Assembly: GCF_028622115.1 (NCBI RefSeq)
Contig: NZ_CP097263.1
Span: 5,828,001-5,892,000 of the forward strand
Direction: 5' to 3'
DNA length: 64,000 bases
Origin: Kutzneria chonburiensis
GTDB lineage: Bacteria > Actinomycetota > Actinomycetes > Mycobacteriales > Pseudonocardiaceae
Position 1 is the stretch's first letter, and each line of letters begins with the position of its first letter. This document shows, piece by piece, positions 28,101-36,979 of the stretch. The position numbers were made by a program, and so were the translations under genes. The notes under the pieces are model-generated. The model saw only the letters and a list, made by a program, of their open reading frames with translations. It was not told the DNA's origin and did no database searches.

Positions 28101-28952
28101 CTGCAGGATCGGCGCGTCCTCGGCGACCAGCTGCTCCAGCTCGGACTGCTTGGCCGAGGCCTGCTGCACCAGCTGCTCGACCTCGGTGCGCCGGGCCCGT
28201 GCCGCCGCCTCGTCGGCCTCGTCACGGTGCAGGTCGCCCCGCTGGGTGACCAGGTCGTCGGCGTGCAGGCGCAACCGGGAGTCACGCAGGTCGGCCTGCA
28301 CGGCCTGGGCCTTGCGGGCGATCTCGGCCTGCTTGCCCAACGGCTTGAGCTGGCGGCGCAGCTCCGCGGTGAGGTCGGTCAACCGGGTCAGGTTGGCCTG
28401 CATCGCGTCCAGCTTGCGGAGCGCCTTCTCCTTGCGCTTGCGGTGCTTGAGCACGCCGGCGGCCTCTTCGACGAAGGCGCGGCGCTCCTCGGGCTTGGAC
28501 TCCAGGATCGCCGACAGCTGGCCCTGGCCGACGATCACGTGCATCTCGCGGCCGATGCCGGAGTCGGACAGCAGCTCCTGGATGTCCAGCAGACGGCAGG
28601 AGTTGCCGTTGATCTCGTACTCGGTCGCGCCCTCGCGGAACATCCGGCGGGTGATCGAGACCTCGGTGTAGTCGATCGGCAGCGCGCCGTCGGTGTTGTC
28701 GATGGTCAGCGTCACCTCGGCCCGGCCGAGCGGCGCCCGCCCGGCGGTGCCGGCGAAGATGACGTCCTCCATCTTGCCGCCGCGCAGGCCCTTGGCGCTG
28801 CCCTCGCCCATCACCCAGCGCAGCGCGTCCAGCACGTTGGACTTGCCGGAGCCGTTGGGGCCGACGACGCAGGTGATGCCCGGCTCGAAGCGCAGCGTCG
28901 TCGCCGAGGCGAAGGACTTGAAGCCCTTCAGCGTCAGGCTCTTCAGGTGCAC
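25186..28952 (-). CDS. smc: Chromosome segregation protein SMC (apparent one-base frameshift near 27995)
   Basis: SMC forms the ring ATPase that compacts and separates chromosomes with ScpA/ScpB. The N-terminal head has Walker [10 protein letters not shown] (residues 32-40) and a Q-loop. Long coiled coils flank a hinge at about 500-650 ([10 protein letters not shown] ... GRAGLLIG). The C-terminal head has the signature [14 protein letters not shown] and Walker [14 protein letters not shown]. After APPEA the frame changes: read one base out of step the sequence resumes as [15 protein letters not shown], normal for the family. One base seems to be missing within about 27991-27998. The tail after RLRGGKM is a 60-residue Ala/Pro/Glu/Val stretch. 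A total of about 1255 residues is near family length. Confidence 0.93.
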
Positions 28953-29148
28953 GTCGGTTTACCTTCTTGGCGAGCTTGCTCCGGCCGGGTTATCGGCAGA
29001 GGGTACCCGGCGCGCGGGCGGACCAAGCGCACGCTGGGCCGAATGGTGAAAAATGAACTGATACGGGCCAATTCCTGGTCAGTTCTTGACGAAGGTGGTG
29101 ACCGGGGTCACGGTAAGCGATGTCCCGGCTACTCAGGAGAACTCCGCC

Positions 29149-31055
29149 ATGCCCAGATTCCTCGCCGTGGTGGCGACTTCGGCCAGCCTAGTGCTGCTGA
29201 CACCGTTCGCCGGCACGGCCCCGGCGACTCCGGCTACCCCTCCGACCGACAGCAGGTCTACGACGCCGCGGCCGCCGAGTTCGGCGTGCCGGCCGAGGTC
29301 CTCCTCGGCGTGTCGTACCTGGAATCGCAGTGGAACACCTACGCCGGCACGCCCAGCGTGGCCGCCGGCTACGGGCCCATGCACCTCACCGACTTCGCCA
29401 CCGCGAACACCGGGCAGCGCCCCGAGTTCGAGGACAGCGACGGACGCGGCGACGACAGCCGGCCGATGCTGCACCCGGCCCCGGTGCCGACTGACGTGCC
29501 GGCGGCGGCACTCCAGACGGCGCAGCAGGCCGCCCAGCTGGCCGGTGTCAGTGCGGAGGCCGTGCGCAGCGATCCACGGCAGAACATCCGGGCCGGGGCC
29601 GCGCTGCTCGCGTCGTACCAGAAACAACGCAGCGGCAACGCCGGTGACTGGTACGCGGCGGTCGCGAAGTACAGCGGCGCCACCGACAGCGGGTCCGCGG
29701 CAGACTTCGCCGACGAGGTCTTCCAGACCATACGACAGGGTGAAACCCGTACCACGGACGACGGACAGCAGGTCACGCTGCGTGCCGACGCCGCGGTCGC
29801 GCCGGACACCGGGCAGCTGGCCGAACTGCACCTCACGCCGACCAGGTCGAACGGCGCCGAGTGCCCCCGCGGCGTGTCCTGCGAGCTCGATCCCGCCGCC
29901 TACGCCCAGTACGGCCCCGGCCCGGATGACTACGGCAACCACGACACGTCGAACCGCCCGGCCTCGCAGAAGATCGACTACATCGTCATCCACGACACCG
30001 AGGCCACCTGGGACACCACGCTCAAGCTGATCCAGGACCCCAAGTACGTCAGCTGGAACTACACGATCCGGTCCCAGGACGGGCACATCGCCCAGCACGT
30101 GCTGGCCAAGGACGTGGCCTGGCACGCGGCCAACTGGTACATCAACTCCCGGTCGATCGGCGTCGAGCACGAGGGCTTCCTGGCCGAATCCGGTTGGTAC
30201 ACCGAGGCGATGTACCGCGCCTCGGCCAAGCTCGTGCGCTGGCTGGCCGCGAAGTACCAGATTCCCTTGAACCGCCAGCACATTCTCGGCCACGACAACG
30301 TGCCGGCCATCACGCCGACCCTCATTCCCAAGCAGCACACCGATCCCGGCCCCTACTGGGACTGGGACCACTACATGGCGCTGCTGGGCGCGCCGCGACC
30401 GCTGCCGCTGCCGGCGCCGCCGTTCGGCATGCTGACCATCCACCCCGACATGGCGACCAACAACGTGCCGTTCACCGGCTGCGTGAAGTCCGGCGTCGCC
30501 TGTCCGGACCGGGGCGCCAGCGAGGTCGTGCTGCACTCGCAGCCCAGTGACAGCTCGCCGCTGCTCACCGACATCGGCCTGCACCCCAGTGGCACGCCGC
30601 AGACCATGGACGTCAACGATGTCGGCAGCCGGGTGTCGGAGGGACAGCAGTACGCCATCGCTGATCGTCAGGGCGGCTGGGTCGCCATCTGGTACCTGGG
30701 TCAGAAGGGCTGGTTCCACGCCAAGGACGCCGTCTTCGCCGCCGGCGTGGTCGTGGCTCCCAAGCCCGGCAGGGCATCCGTGCCGATCTACGGCCGCGCC
30801 TACCCGGAGGCATCGGCCTATCCGGCCGGTGCGACGCCGCAGGACATCGTGCCGATGACGTACGTGCTCAGCGCCGGGCAGCGCTACGTGTTCGGCGGGG
30901 TCGCGCCGTCGCAGTACCTGGCCACGGTGTGGGATCCGACCGGCACCGTGAACACCAAGCCGGTCAACGGAAAGACCCGCTACTACGAGATCCAGTACGG
31001 GCACCGCGTCGAGTTCGTCAACGCGGACGACGTGCTGCTCCTGCCGGCCTTCTGA
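29149..31055 (+). CDS. Secreted N-acetylmuramoyl-L-alanine amidase (apparent one-base frameshift near 29222)
   Basis: A peptidoglycan amidase of about 635 residues. ATG at 29149 (AGGAG nine bases before) begins a clear signal peptide, MPRFLAVVATSASLVLLTPF, ending near AGTAPA. The mature protein continues in another frame as GDSGYPSDRQQVYDAA; five C instead of four near 29220 would join them. The first domain is lysozyme-like, with LESQW and AGYGPMHLTD. The second (from about KIDYIVIHDTE) is an Amidase_2/PGRP fold with zinc ligands expected in VIHDT, ILGHDN and HTDPGPYWDW. The end has an SH3-like region (GGWVAIWYLGQKGWFHAKDA). It acts outside the cell on wall peptides. It is divergent from smc. 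Confidence 0.88.
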
Positions 31056-31059
31056 GACA

Positions 31060-31101
31060 GGGGAAAGGGCCGGCCTCTGGCTGAGGCCGGCCCTTGTCCC
31101 T
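31060..31101. terminator. Bidirectional terminator between amidase and anti-sigma genes
   Basis: A GC-rich stem (GGGCCGGCCTC with TGGCT loop and its complement, flanked by further pairing of GGG(A)AA with TTGTCCC) lies five bases after the amidase stop and nine before the convergent stop. Confidence 0.8.
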
Positions 31102-31109
31102 CTACCCCG

Positions 31110-32000
31110 TCAGGACTTCGGGGTCAGGTCCACCAGGAACTTCTGGTCGACGGTCACCACGTCCATCCGGTCGATGTCGGCGATGTTGTACGACGTCGCC
31201 GTCGGCACCTGGCTGTCCGTCTCGGTCCCGTTGCGCCACCAGCCGACGCTCTGGGACTGACCGTTCTTGTTGTGCACCATCAGCTGGCACACCTGCCCGG
31301 CGGGCAGGTTGGCCACCTTGAGGTTGATCGCGGTGCCCCAGGCCTTGCTGGTCAGGTCGGCGCTGGCGGTGACCTTGCTGGTCTGGTCGGTCGCTTGCCA
31401 CACCGCGGTCGGCGCGTCGGCCTGCGGCGGCCCGCTGGCCAGCGAGCGCTGCACGAACACGGCGCTCACCGCCACCGCCGCCACCAGCACCGCCGCCATC
31501 GTGATGAAGTTGCGACGGCTGGTGCGCTTGTCGGTCTCCCTGGTGCGCCGGCGATTGGCCGGGCCCTTGGCCTTCGGTTGCTGCGCGGGCGGTTCCGGTC
31601 GCACCGGGGCGGCCGGCCGCTGCGGCGGCCTCGGCTGCTCCGGCACCGGCGGCACCAGATGCCGGCCCGGGTTCGGGTCGTTCATCCGGCCCATGCCCGG
31701 CATCTGGCCGAAATCGGGTTGGGGGCGGTTCTTCGGCCGCGGCAGCGGCATCGATGGATGCTCCGGCATACCGGGATCGCCCGGTGGGCCGAGGGAACTC
31801 GGGTCCAGGTCGAACCCGTCGATGTCCTCCAAGTCTGCCAAGGAGATCCGCCCCAGCAGTCCGGGCAGCGGTGAGAACCGCACCAGTTCCTGCTGGCAGA
31901 ACGGACATCCGGCGAGATGGCGCTCCATCTGCGAGCGCTCCCCCGGTTCGAGGGAGCCAAGCACATAGACGCCAAGGGATACTGAGTGCTGGCAACTCAT
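31110..32000 (-). CDS. Membrane anti-sigma factor with zinc-finger (ZAS-type) domain
   Basis: A 296-residue protein. The N-terminus has a ZAS-like zinc motif, with His-x3-Cys-x2-Cys in HLAGCPFC and an upstream SCQH. A Pro-rich linker spans residues 75-165. One membrane helix (about 168-190, FITMAAVLVAAVAVSAVF) follows an Arg-rich stop-transfer segment. The extracellular domain of about 100 residues is a sensor of unknown input. Anti-sigma factors of this kind bind an ECF sigma factor until a signal releases it. Its ATG overlaps the sigma-factor stop as ATGA. Strong context support. Confidence 0.9.
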   Translation of the reverse strand: MSCQHSVSLGVYVLGSLEPGERSQMERHLAGCPFCQQELVRFSPLPGLLGRISLADLEDIDGFDLDPSSLGPPGDPGMPEHPSMPLPRPKNRPQPDFGQMPGMGRMNDPNPGRHLVPPVPEQPRPPQRPAAPVRPEPPAQQPKAKGPANRRRTRETDKRTSRRNFITMAAVLVAAVAVSAVFVQRSLASGPPQADAPTAVWQATDQTSKVTASADLTSKAWGTAINLKVANLPAGQVCQLMVHNKNGQSQSVGWWRNGTETDSQVPTATSYNIADIDRMDVVTVDQKFLVDLTPKS

Positions 32001-32515
32001 AGCTCGGTCACCCCCCGCTCCTCCAGTGCTCCCCGAAGCGCGCGCAACGCGTAGAAGCAGCGCGACTTGACCGTGCCCGCGGGGACGCCCAGCACAGTTG
32101 CAGCCTCGGAGACGGTCCGACGGCAGTAGTACAGCTCCACGATGACCTGGCGATGGTCATGACTGAGCGACCGCATCGCCTCGGCAATCTGCCAGGCCTG
32201 CAATACGTGATCCAGTTCGTCGGAGCCCGAGGGCAGCTCATCGGTCTCCAGCGGAACCTCGGGTGCTCTGGCCTCCTTGCGGCGGTGACCGGAGATGATG
32301 AGGTTGCGCGCGACCGTGTACAGCCACGGGCCGGCCTGCTCGGGTTCCAGCGAGTCAGCGTGTTTCCACGCGCGCAGCAACGTCTCCTGCACGATGTCCT
32401 CGGCGTACTGGTAGTCGCCTCGCACAGCTCGCAACACGTAGCCGAGTAGCGGCCGCCGGTAGCGGCCGTACAGCTGCCGTGCCAACTCGTCACTACGATT
32501 CGCGCTCTGACCCAC
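31997..32515 (-). CDS. ECF-family RNA polymerase sigma factor
   Basis: A 172-residue sigma factor with only regions 2 and 4. Region 2 is seen as AEDIVQETLLRAWKH and the promoter-melting part PWLYTVARNLIISGHRR. Region 4 carries the helix-turn-helix RTVSEAATVLGVPAGTVKSRCFYALRALR, quoted from SEAAT to VKSR. It starts with GTG. The overlapping downstream gene is its anti-sigma factor, so it is expected to be membrane-signal controlled and probably autoregulated. The regulon is unknown; the neighbouring secreted amidase and CAP genes suggest envelope stress, an inference from position only. Confidence 0.93.
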   Translation of the reverse strand: MGQSANRSDELARQLYGRYRRPLLGYVLRAVRGDYQYAEDIVQETLLRAWKHADSLEPEQAGPWLYTVARNLIISGHRRKEARAPEVPLETDELPSGSDELDHVLQAWQIAEAMRSLSHDHRQVIVELYYCRRTVSEAATVLGVPAGTVKSRCFYALRALRGALEERGVTEL

Positions 32516-32548
32516 GAACGTCCAATACGGAGCCGGGTCGTGGGCGGT

Positions 32549-32830
32549 TCAGCGTTCTTCAAAACCTTTTGTGACACCCCTGGCCTCCGACCATCGCTCG
32601 ACGACGAGATCCACACGTCCAGGGGTGTCACCGGAGTTCAACGCGGCCAGCAACTTCTGACAGGAGTCCCGTGGTCCCTCGGCCACGACCTGCACGCGGC
32701 CGTCGGCCAGGTTGGTCGCCGCGCCGTCGAGACCGAGCTCCAGCGCCCGGCTGCGGGTCCACCACCGGAAGCCGACGCCCTGCACGCGGCCGTGCACCCA
32801 GGCCGTGAGCCGGACCGTCTGTTCTGTCAT
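32549..32830 (-). CDS. acyP: Acylphosphatase
   Basis: A 93-residue enzyme hydrolysing acyl phosphates. The catalytic loop [11 protein letters not shown] (residues 13-23) gives the conserved arginine, and [13 protein letters not shown] carries the catalytic asparagine. Size and ends match the family. ATG at 32830 was chosen over upstream in-frame codons because it gives the standard N-terminus. In mycobacteria acyP lies between mutM and smc, so it is a displaced piece of the backbone. It follows no close partner; the sigma gene starts 34 bp downstream in the same direction. Confidence 0.95.
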   Translation of the reverse strand: MTEQTVRLTAWVHGRVQGVGFRWWTRSRALELGLDGAATNLADGRVQVVAEGPRDSCQKLLAALNSGDTPGRVDLVVERWSEARGVTKGFEER

Positions 32831-32940
32831 CTGGCAATGATCGCGTGCACCACCTCCCACCTGCCCGGAAGGTGGCCCGCGCGCGGTTGTACCCCGTTCG
32901 CCCGCCCGTGTGTCACCCATTAGTGGTACGGTCGCCCGCC

Positions 32941-33672
32941 GTGAGCCCCCGCAGCAGACGACCGGCCACCGCCGGCATGCTCGTCGGACTGACCCTCGGC
33001 GCCGCGTGCGCCGGTGGCGCGTCGGTCGCCGTCGGGCCCGCCTCCCTTACCTCCGTGCTGCTCGGCGAGGCCAGCCCGCTCACCACGGCCCCGGCCGTGA
33101 CGCAGCAGCTGGGCGCCGCAGCCGGCCACGAGCAGAACAGCCGCCTGGTCACCTCCACCGGCGTGCCGGCGGAGACCACGACCACGTCACCGGCCGCCAC
33201 CACCACGACCACGGCGACCAGCACCACCACGACGACCTCCGAGCCGCCGACCAGCACCACCACCGGCGCGAAGCCCACCACCACCGCCGGCGACGACCTG
33301 CCGAAGGAACCGGGCCCGCGGGTGATCGCGCTGGTCAACAAGCACCGGACCGAGATCGGCTGCAAGGCGCTGACCGAGGACAAGCGGCTCGACACCGCCG
33401 CCCAGAAGCACAGCGACGACATGCAGAAGAACAACTACTTCTCGCACACGTCGCTGGACGGCCGCAGCTTCGTCGACCGGGAGCGCGCGGAGGGCTATCC
33501 CAGCCCCGGCGGCGAGAACATCGCCGAGGGCTACCCCACCGCCGAAGCGGTGTTCAAGGGCTGGATGGACTCCGACGGGCACCGGCGCAACATCGAGGAC
33601 TGCAGCTTCACCACGATCGGGATGGGCGTGACCACCACGGGGTGGTACTGGGTGCAGGACTTCGGCAGGTAA
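32941..33672 (+). CDS. Secreted CAP-domain (SCP/PR-1, YkwD-like) protein
   Basis: A 243-residue protein with a signal or anchor helix (about 13-36, [15 protein letters not shown]), a Thr-rich low-complexity linker (75-118, many TTTT runs), and a C-terminal CAP domain (about 120-243). Domain marks are [34 protein letters not shown] (quoted from AAQKH to FSHT), GENIAEGY and [17 protein letters not shown], which give the conserved His and Glu of the CAP cavity. Two cysteines in the domain could pair. CAP proteins bind lipids or wall components in bacteria; the exact role is unknown. GTG at 32941 follows a run of ATTAGTGGTACGGT and is the last good start before the helix. Confidence 0.85.
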   Translation: MSPRSRRPATAGMLVGLTLGAACAGGASVAVGPASLTSVLLGEASPLTTAPAVTQQLGAAAGHEQNSRLVTSTGVPAETTTTSPAATTTTTATSTTTTTSEPPTSTTTGAKPTTTAGDDLPKEPGPRVIALVNKHRTEIGCKALTEDKRLDTAAQKHSDDMQKNNYFSHTSLDGRSFVDRERAEGYPSPGGENIAEGYPTAEAVFKGWMDSDGHRRNIEDCSFTTIGMGVTTTGWYWVQDFGR

Positions 33673-33783
33673 CCGGGTGAAGTTGAGCGTGTTCACCGGA
33701 TCGCGTGACGCCCGTACTGAGTGCTTTTCACTCTGGCCGACACGACCCGTATTCTCTGGCCGGGGCGGTAACGAGGAGGTCAC

Positions 33784-34284
33784 GTGAGCGAGCCCGAGCG
33801 GGCGTTGTTGAGCCCGCCCAAGCGGAGCGGCGCGCCGCGGTCGTCGGCCAAGGTCATGATGGCCGCGGCCGGGGTCGTGGTGGCGACCGCGTTCGCCTCG
33901 GTGGCCACCATGGCGGCCGGGCAGACCGCGACGCCGCAGTCGCAGAACCAGAACGTGGACCCGGCCTCGCAGCAGCTCGGCGGCACGACGCAGACCACCG
34001 ACGCCAACGGCGACACCACCAGCGGCACCGGCGACACCACCAGCAGCAGCTCGTCGACCAGCGCCTCGTCGACGTCGAAGACCACCACGTCCAAGACGAC
34101 CACGACGACGGCGAAGGAAGGCGGCAGCAACCCGCCCGGCGGCACCACGCCGATCACCCAGCCGGGCGGCGGCGGCACGACGTCGCCAACGCACACGACG
34201 ACAACCACCACCACGACGACCACGACGACACCGCCCACCACGACGACCACGACCACGCCTCCGGCCGGCAACCCGCCGGAGTGA
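33784..34284 (+). CDS. Thr-rich low-complexity membrane or secreted protein
   Basis: A 166-residue protein with no recognised domain. A cytoplasmic head of 22 residues is followed by one hydrophobic helix (about 24-45, VMMAAAGVVVATAFASVATMAA). The rest is an outside tail of Thr, Ser, Gly and Pro, with long Thr runs from about 132. The GTG start has GAGGAGG four bases upstream, an excellent ribosome site, so this is very likely a real gene. Such tails are typical of glycosylated wall-spanning stalks in actinomycetes. It follows the CAP gene, which has a similar Thr linker. Its TGA directly abuts the stop of the convergent phoU gene. Confidence 0.78.
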   Translation: MSEPERALLSPPKRSGAPRSSAKVMMAAAGVVVATAFASVATMAAGQTATPQSQNQNVDPASQQLGGTTQTTDANGDTTSGTGDTTSSSSSTSASSTSKTTTSKTTTTTAKEGGSNPPGGTTPITQPGGGGTTSPTHTTTTTTTTTTTTPPTTTTTTTPPAGNPPE

Positions 34285-34893
34285 TCAGGCCGCCAGCCCG
34301 CCGCGCGCGATGACACTCGTGCGGCGGGCCAGTGCGACCGCGTGGTCGGCGAAACGCTCGTAGTTCTGGCTGAGCACGGTGGCGTCCACCGCGGTGGCGA
34401 TGCCGTGCGGCCAGTCCTCGCGGGTCACCGTGGCGAACACCACCCGGTGCAGGTCGTCCATGATGTCGTCGCTGGCGTCGAGGAAGGCCGCCAGCTCGGG
34501 GTCGCCGGTGCGGATCACCTGTTCCGCCGTGTTGGCCAGGGTGATCGCCAGCTGGCCCATGTCCGCGAACGGGTCGCGCAGCTCCGTCGGCAATACCGGG
34601 GCCGGGTACCGTCGGCGGGCCGCTCTCGCGATGTGCAGCGCCAGATCTCCCATGCGCTCCAGGGCATCCACGGCGTGCACCGCCGTAAGGACCACGCGCA
34701 GATCCGTGGCCGCCAGCAGGTGTTCCTCGCACTCGGCCCGGGCGCGGGCCAGCGCGGCATCGCCCGTGATGACCTTCTCCGCCATCGACCGGTCGGCGTC
34801 CAGCAGCGCGACGCTCGCGTGCCGCATGGCGTCGCCGACCTGGCCGCACAGGTCGGCCAGCCGGTCCAGCCGACGGTGCTTGACCTTGCCCAC
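34285..34893 (-). CDS. PhoU-family phosphate-signalling protein
   Basis: A 202-residue all-helical protein with two PhoU three-helix units. The family metal motifs appear as ALERMGDLALHIARAARR and, less exactly, as NYERFADHAVALARR (E/D-R-x-x-D patterns). PhoU proteins restrain PhoR/PhoB signalling and Pst uptake. No pst or phoR genes are in the window. It starts with GTG at 34893. It may be a PhoY-like paralogue. Its stop codon and that of the Thr-rich gene form one TGATCA palindrome, leaving no intergenic space. Confidence 0.9.
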   Translation of the reverse strand: MGKVKHRRLDRLADLCGQVGDAMRHASVALLDADRSMAEKVITGDAALARARAECEEHLLAATDLRVVLTAVHAVDALERMGDLALHIARAARRRYPAPVLPTELRDPFADMGQLAITLANTAEQVIRTGDPELAAFLDASDDIMDDLHRVVFATVTREDWPHGIATAVDATVLSQNYERFADHAVALARRTSVIARGGLAA

Positions 34894-35030
34894 CTCACCG
34901 AGGGTAGGCGCGCGTCAACGGAATGGGTCGCCGGCGGGAAAACCCTGACGCGACCCGAACGCGCGGTGCCGGGCCGACCGCTGGCGGACGGCCGACCCGG
35001 GTTCCGCACCACCCCCGCGGGGGTGGAATC

Positions 35031-35261
35031 TCAGGCGGCCCCGCCGCTGTTGGCGATCCACTGGCCGCCGGTCTGCCTGGCCTGCTTGCGGGCCTCCAGC
35101 AACGCGGAGATGACCAGGTCGACCTCCTCGTCGGAGAGGAACGCGACCTCGCCCGGGGGCGCCTGCAGCACCACCTTGTCGCCAGCAGACCACACGCGCA
35201 GTGCCCGGCGCTTCTTGCCGAACCCGAGACAGGACACCTCGTGGCCCTCTGGTGAGCTCAT
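35031..35261 (-). CDS. Conserved small hypothetical protein
   Basis: A 76-residue soluble protein, not recognised. ATG at 35261 has GGGAGGAG seven bases upstream, giving a start of MSSPEGHEV. The sequence LRVWSAGDKVVLQAPPGEVAFLSDEEVDLVISALLEARKQ suggests a small beta-sheet followed by a long helix, quoted from LRVWS to VISALL. This beta-beta-helix make-up is common among short actinobacterial proteins of unknown role. A longer in-frame ATG at 35357 adds a basic, non-conserved-looking head and lacks a ribosome site. Confidence 0.7.
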   Translation of the reverse strand: MSSPEGHEVSCLGFGKKRRALRVWSAGDKVVLQAPPGEVAFLSDEEVDLVISALLEARKQARQTGGQWIANSGGAA

Positions 35262-35742
35262 GGCCAACTCCTCCCTGCGAGAGGCTGGTCGTCGCGGCCG
35301 CGATCCTGGGGGTAGCCGCGCCTCTCGCACGATCACGTAGAACATAGGTGTACGCACCGCAGTTGTTACGCACTCTAACTGCCGAGTTTGCGTCCAAACG
35401 GGTGATGTTGTGTCAGCAAACAGGACAAGTTGTCACCATTTGTAAAGGTGGTAGTGCGGTCAACTAGATCACCCTGCGCTGTCGATCGCCCATCCGGCGT
35501 CACTCCGCGCCCCGCAGCTCCGTTCGGCCGCACCGGTCGTCTGCACGTGCACATGCCCGAGGAAGTGGTATTGCTGTGCGCGTCCGTCCGACCACGGTGC
35601 GTACAATCACGGCATCACGCAGGCCGATGGCCGCATGGAGCCCCAGAAAAATGACAGCGGCCCACACGCGGCCGTCGGGTCGGCCTGCCCAGGTCGACGG
35701 GGTCATGGCACGTCACCAACCCCAACGCACCAAGGACACATC
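35262..35742. other. 481-bp intergenic region with an AT-richer core
   Basis: This holds the upstream regions of two divergent genes. The segment about 35360-35470 is clearly less GC-rich than its surroundings (for example GTTGTCACCATTTGTAAAGG), fitting promoters. Short frames in it lack ribosome sites and family resemblance. I see no RNA gene or clear operator. Confidence 0.5.
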
Positions 35743-36333
35743 GTGGCAAGCGTCATCGCCTACATAGACGGCTTCATCCTGCTCCGCGACCTGCGTGGCA
35801 AATACGGGCGTCGGTCCCTCCGGCTGGACCCGGAGGGACTGGTCCAGCGGCTACGCCCGGCCGACGAGCTCCTCGCGGTCAGGTGTTTCACGCCGGACAA
35901 GCCGTCGGCCCTCAGGTTTCGTGGCGGCGAGAAGACCGAGATCGTGCTGAGCCGCCGCCGGCGCACGGATGTCACCTGCGCGGACTGCGGTCAGCGGACC
36001 GCACATGGCAACAACGGTATGAGTGTCGACATGGCGGCTTCGCTCCTCGCCGACACCGCCACGCGGGCGTCGGACATCGCGCTGGTCGTCTCCGCCGACA
36101 GCGACTTCTGCCCCGCGATCCACGCCGCACAGCGCATCGACCCGGACCGCAAGGTGGTTGCGGCTTTCCTCCCGGCACACAGCTCGTTCGAGGTCCGCGC
36201 TCTTGTGCCGGTGTCGCTGATCACCCACGGGACGCTCCGCGACTCGCTGCTGCCCGACGTGGATTTCGCCGCACGAGACGAGCCTGATGCAGCCCTCACG
36301 TCTCGAAGCGGTAGCCCATGCCGGGTTCGGTGA
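35743..36333 (+). CDS. NYN-domain protein (LabA/DUF88-like putative nuclease)
   Basis: A 196-residue protein. VIAYIDGFILLRDL at the N-terminus gives the first conserved Asp of the NYN fold, GMSVDMAASLLADTA the second, and VVSADSDFCPAI the third, a set that binds metal in PIN-like RNases. A CADCG pair of cysteines precedes the second motif, as in many actinobacterial members. The usual Asn after the first Asp-Gly is Ile here. GTG at 35743 has AAGGA six bases upstream. Its last 38 bp overlap the 3' end of kdpE on the other strand. Likely an RNA-processing enzyme; target unknown. Confidence 0.82.
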   Translation: MASVIAYIDGFILLRDLRGKYGRRSLRLDPEGLVQRLRPADELLAVRCFTPDKPSALRFRGGEKTEIVLSRRRRTDVTCADCGQRTAHGNNGMSVDMAASLLADTATRASDIALVVSADSDFCPAIHAAQRIDPDRKVVAAFLPAHSSFEVRALVPVSLITHGTLRDSLLPDVDFAARDEPDAALTSRSGSPCRVR

Positions 36334-36979
36334 GCAGGTGGCGGGGGCGGGAGGGCTCGGGCTCGAGCTTGCGGCGGAGCTGGGCGAGGTAGACGCGAAG
36401 GTAGTGGGACTCGGTGGCGTACTGGGGACCCCAGACGTCCTGGAGGAGCTGCTTCTGCGCGACGAGGCGGCCGCGGTTGCGGACGAGGACCTCCAAGACG
36501 CCCCACTCGGTGGGGGTGAGGTGGACCTCGGAGCCGTCGCGGTGGACCTTCTTGGCGACCAGGTCGACGGTGAAGGACGAGGTCTCGACGACGGCCTCCT
36601 CGCCGTCCGCGGCGGAGGACGCGGAGCGGCGGACGGCGGCGCGGAGGCGGGCGAGGAGCTCGTCCATGCCGAAAGGCTTGGTGACGTAGTCGTCGGCCCC
36701 GGCGTCGAGGGCCTCGACCTTGTCGGAAGAGTCGGTACGAGCCGACAGCACGAGAATGGGCACGGTGGTCCAACCGCGAAGCCCGGCGATGACGTCGGTG
36801 CCGTCGAGGTCGGGGAGGCCGAGGTCCAGGACGACGACGTCGGGCTTGGTCTCGGCGGCCGCCCTCAGCGCGGAAGCGCCGTCGTGGGCGGTGAGGACCT
36901 GGTAGCCCCGGGCGGACAGGTTGATCCGCAGTGCCCGGACGATCTGCGGCTCGTCGTCGACGACCAACACCTTCGTCAT
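36296..36979 (-). CDS. kdpE: KDP operon response regulator KdpE
   Basis: A 227-residue OmpR/PhoB-type regulator. The receiver has the acidic pair VVDDE, phosphorylated Asp in VVLDLGLPDLDG (about residue 52) and the Lys in TKPFGMDELLAR. The DNA-binding half (about 130-227) ends in GMGYRFE as is standard. It is phosphorylated by KdpD and turns on kdpFABC. Its ATG overlaps the kdpD stop as ATGA. As the last gene in the leftward kdp run, it lies in one operon with the pump. Phased direct repeats upstream of the operon are its likely target. Confidence 0.97.
   Translation of the reverse strand: MTKVLVVDDEPQIVRALRINLSARGYQVLTAHDGASALRAAAETKPDVVVLDLGLPDLDGTDVIAGLRGWTTVPILVLSARTDSSDKVEALDAGADDYVTKPFGMDELLARLRAAVRRSASSAADGEEAVVETSSFTVDLVAKKVHRDGSEVHLTPTEWGVLEVLVRNRGRLVAQKQLLQDVWGPQYATESHYLRVYLAQLRRKLEPEPSRPRHLLTEPGMGYRFET

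Noticed and set aside
24892-28671. 1259-codon open frame antisense to smc and the SARP start
   Set aside because: Repetitive Leu/Gly shadow sequence opposite conserved SMC motifs.
29098-29111. GTGACC-GG-GGTCAC dyad before the amidase
   Set aside because: A perfect 14-bp palindrome, but GC-rich dyads of this size are expected by chance and there is no second copy or known regulator to support it.
28014-29230. Upstream extension of the amidase frame through smc
   Set aside because: Antisense to smc; the signal peptide at 29149 in a neighbouring frame shows where the real gene starts.
33180-34270. Possible CRISPR or minisatellite from repeated ACC/ACG triplets
   Set aside because: The repeats are Thr codons in two coding frames, with no spacers of constant size.
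35430-35767. Three short frames in the gap before the NYN gene
   Set aside because: No ribosome sites, mutually overlapping, and no recognisable protein features.
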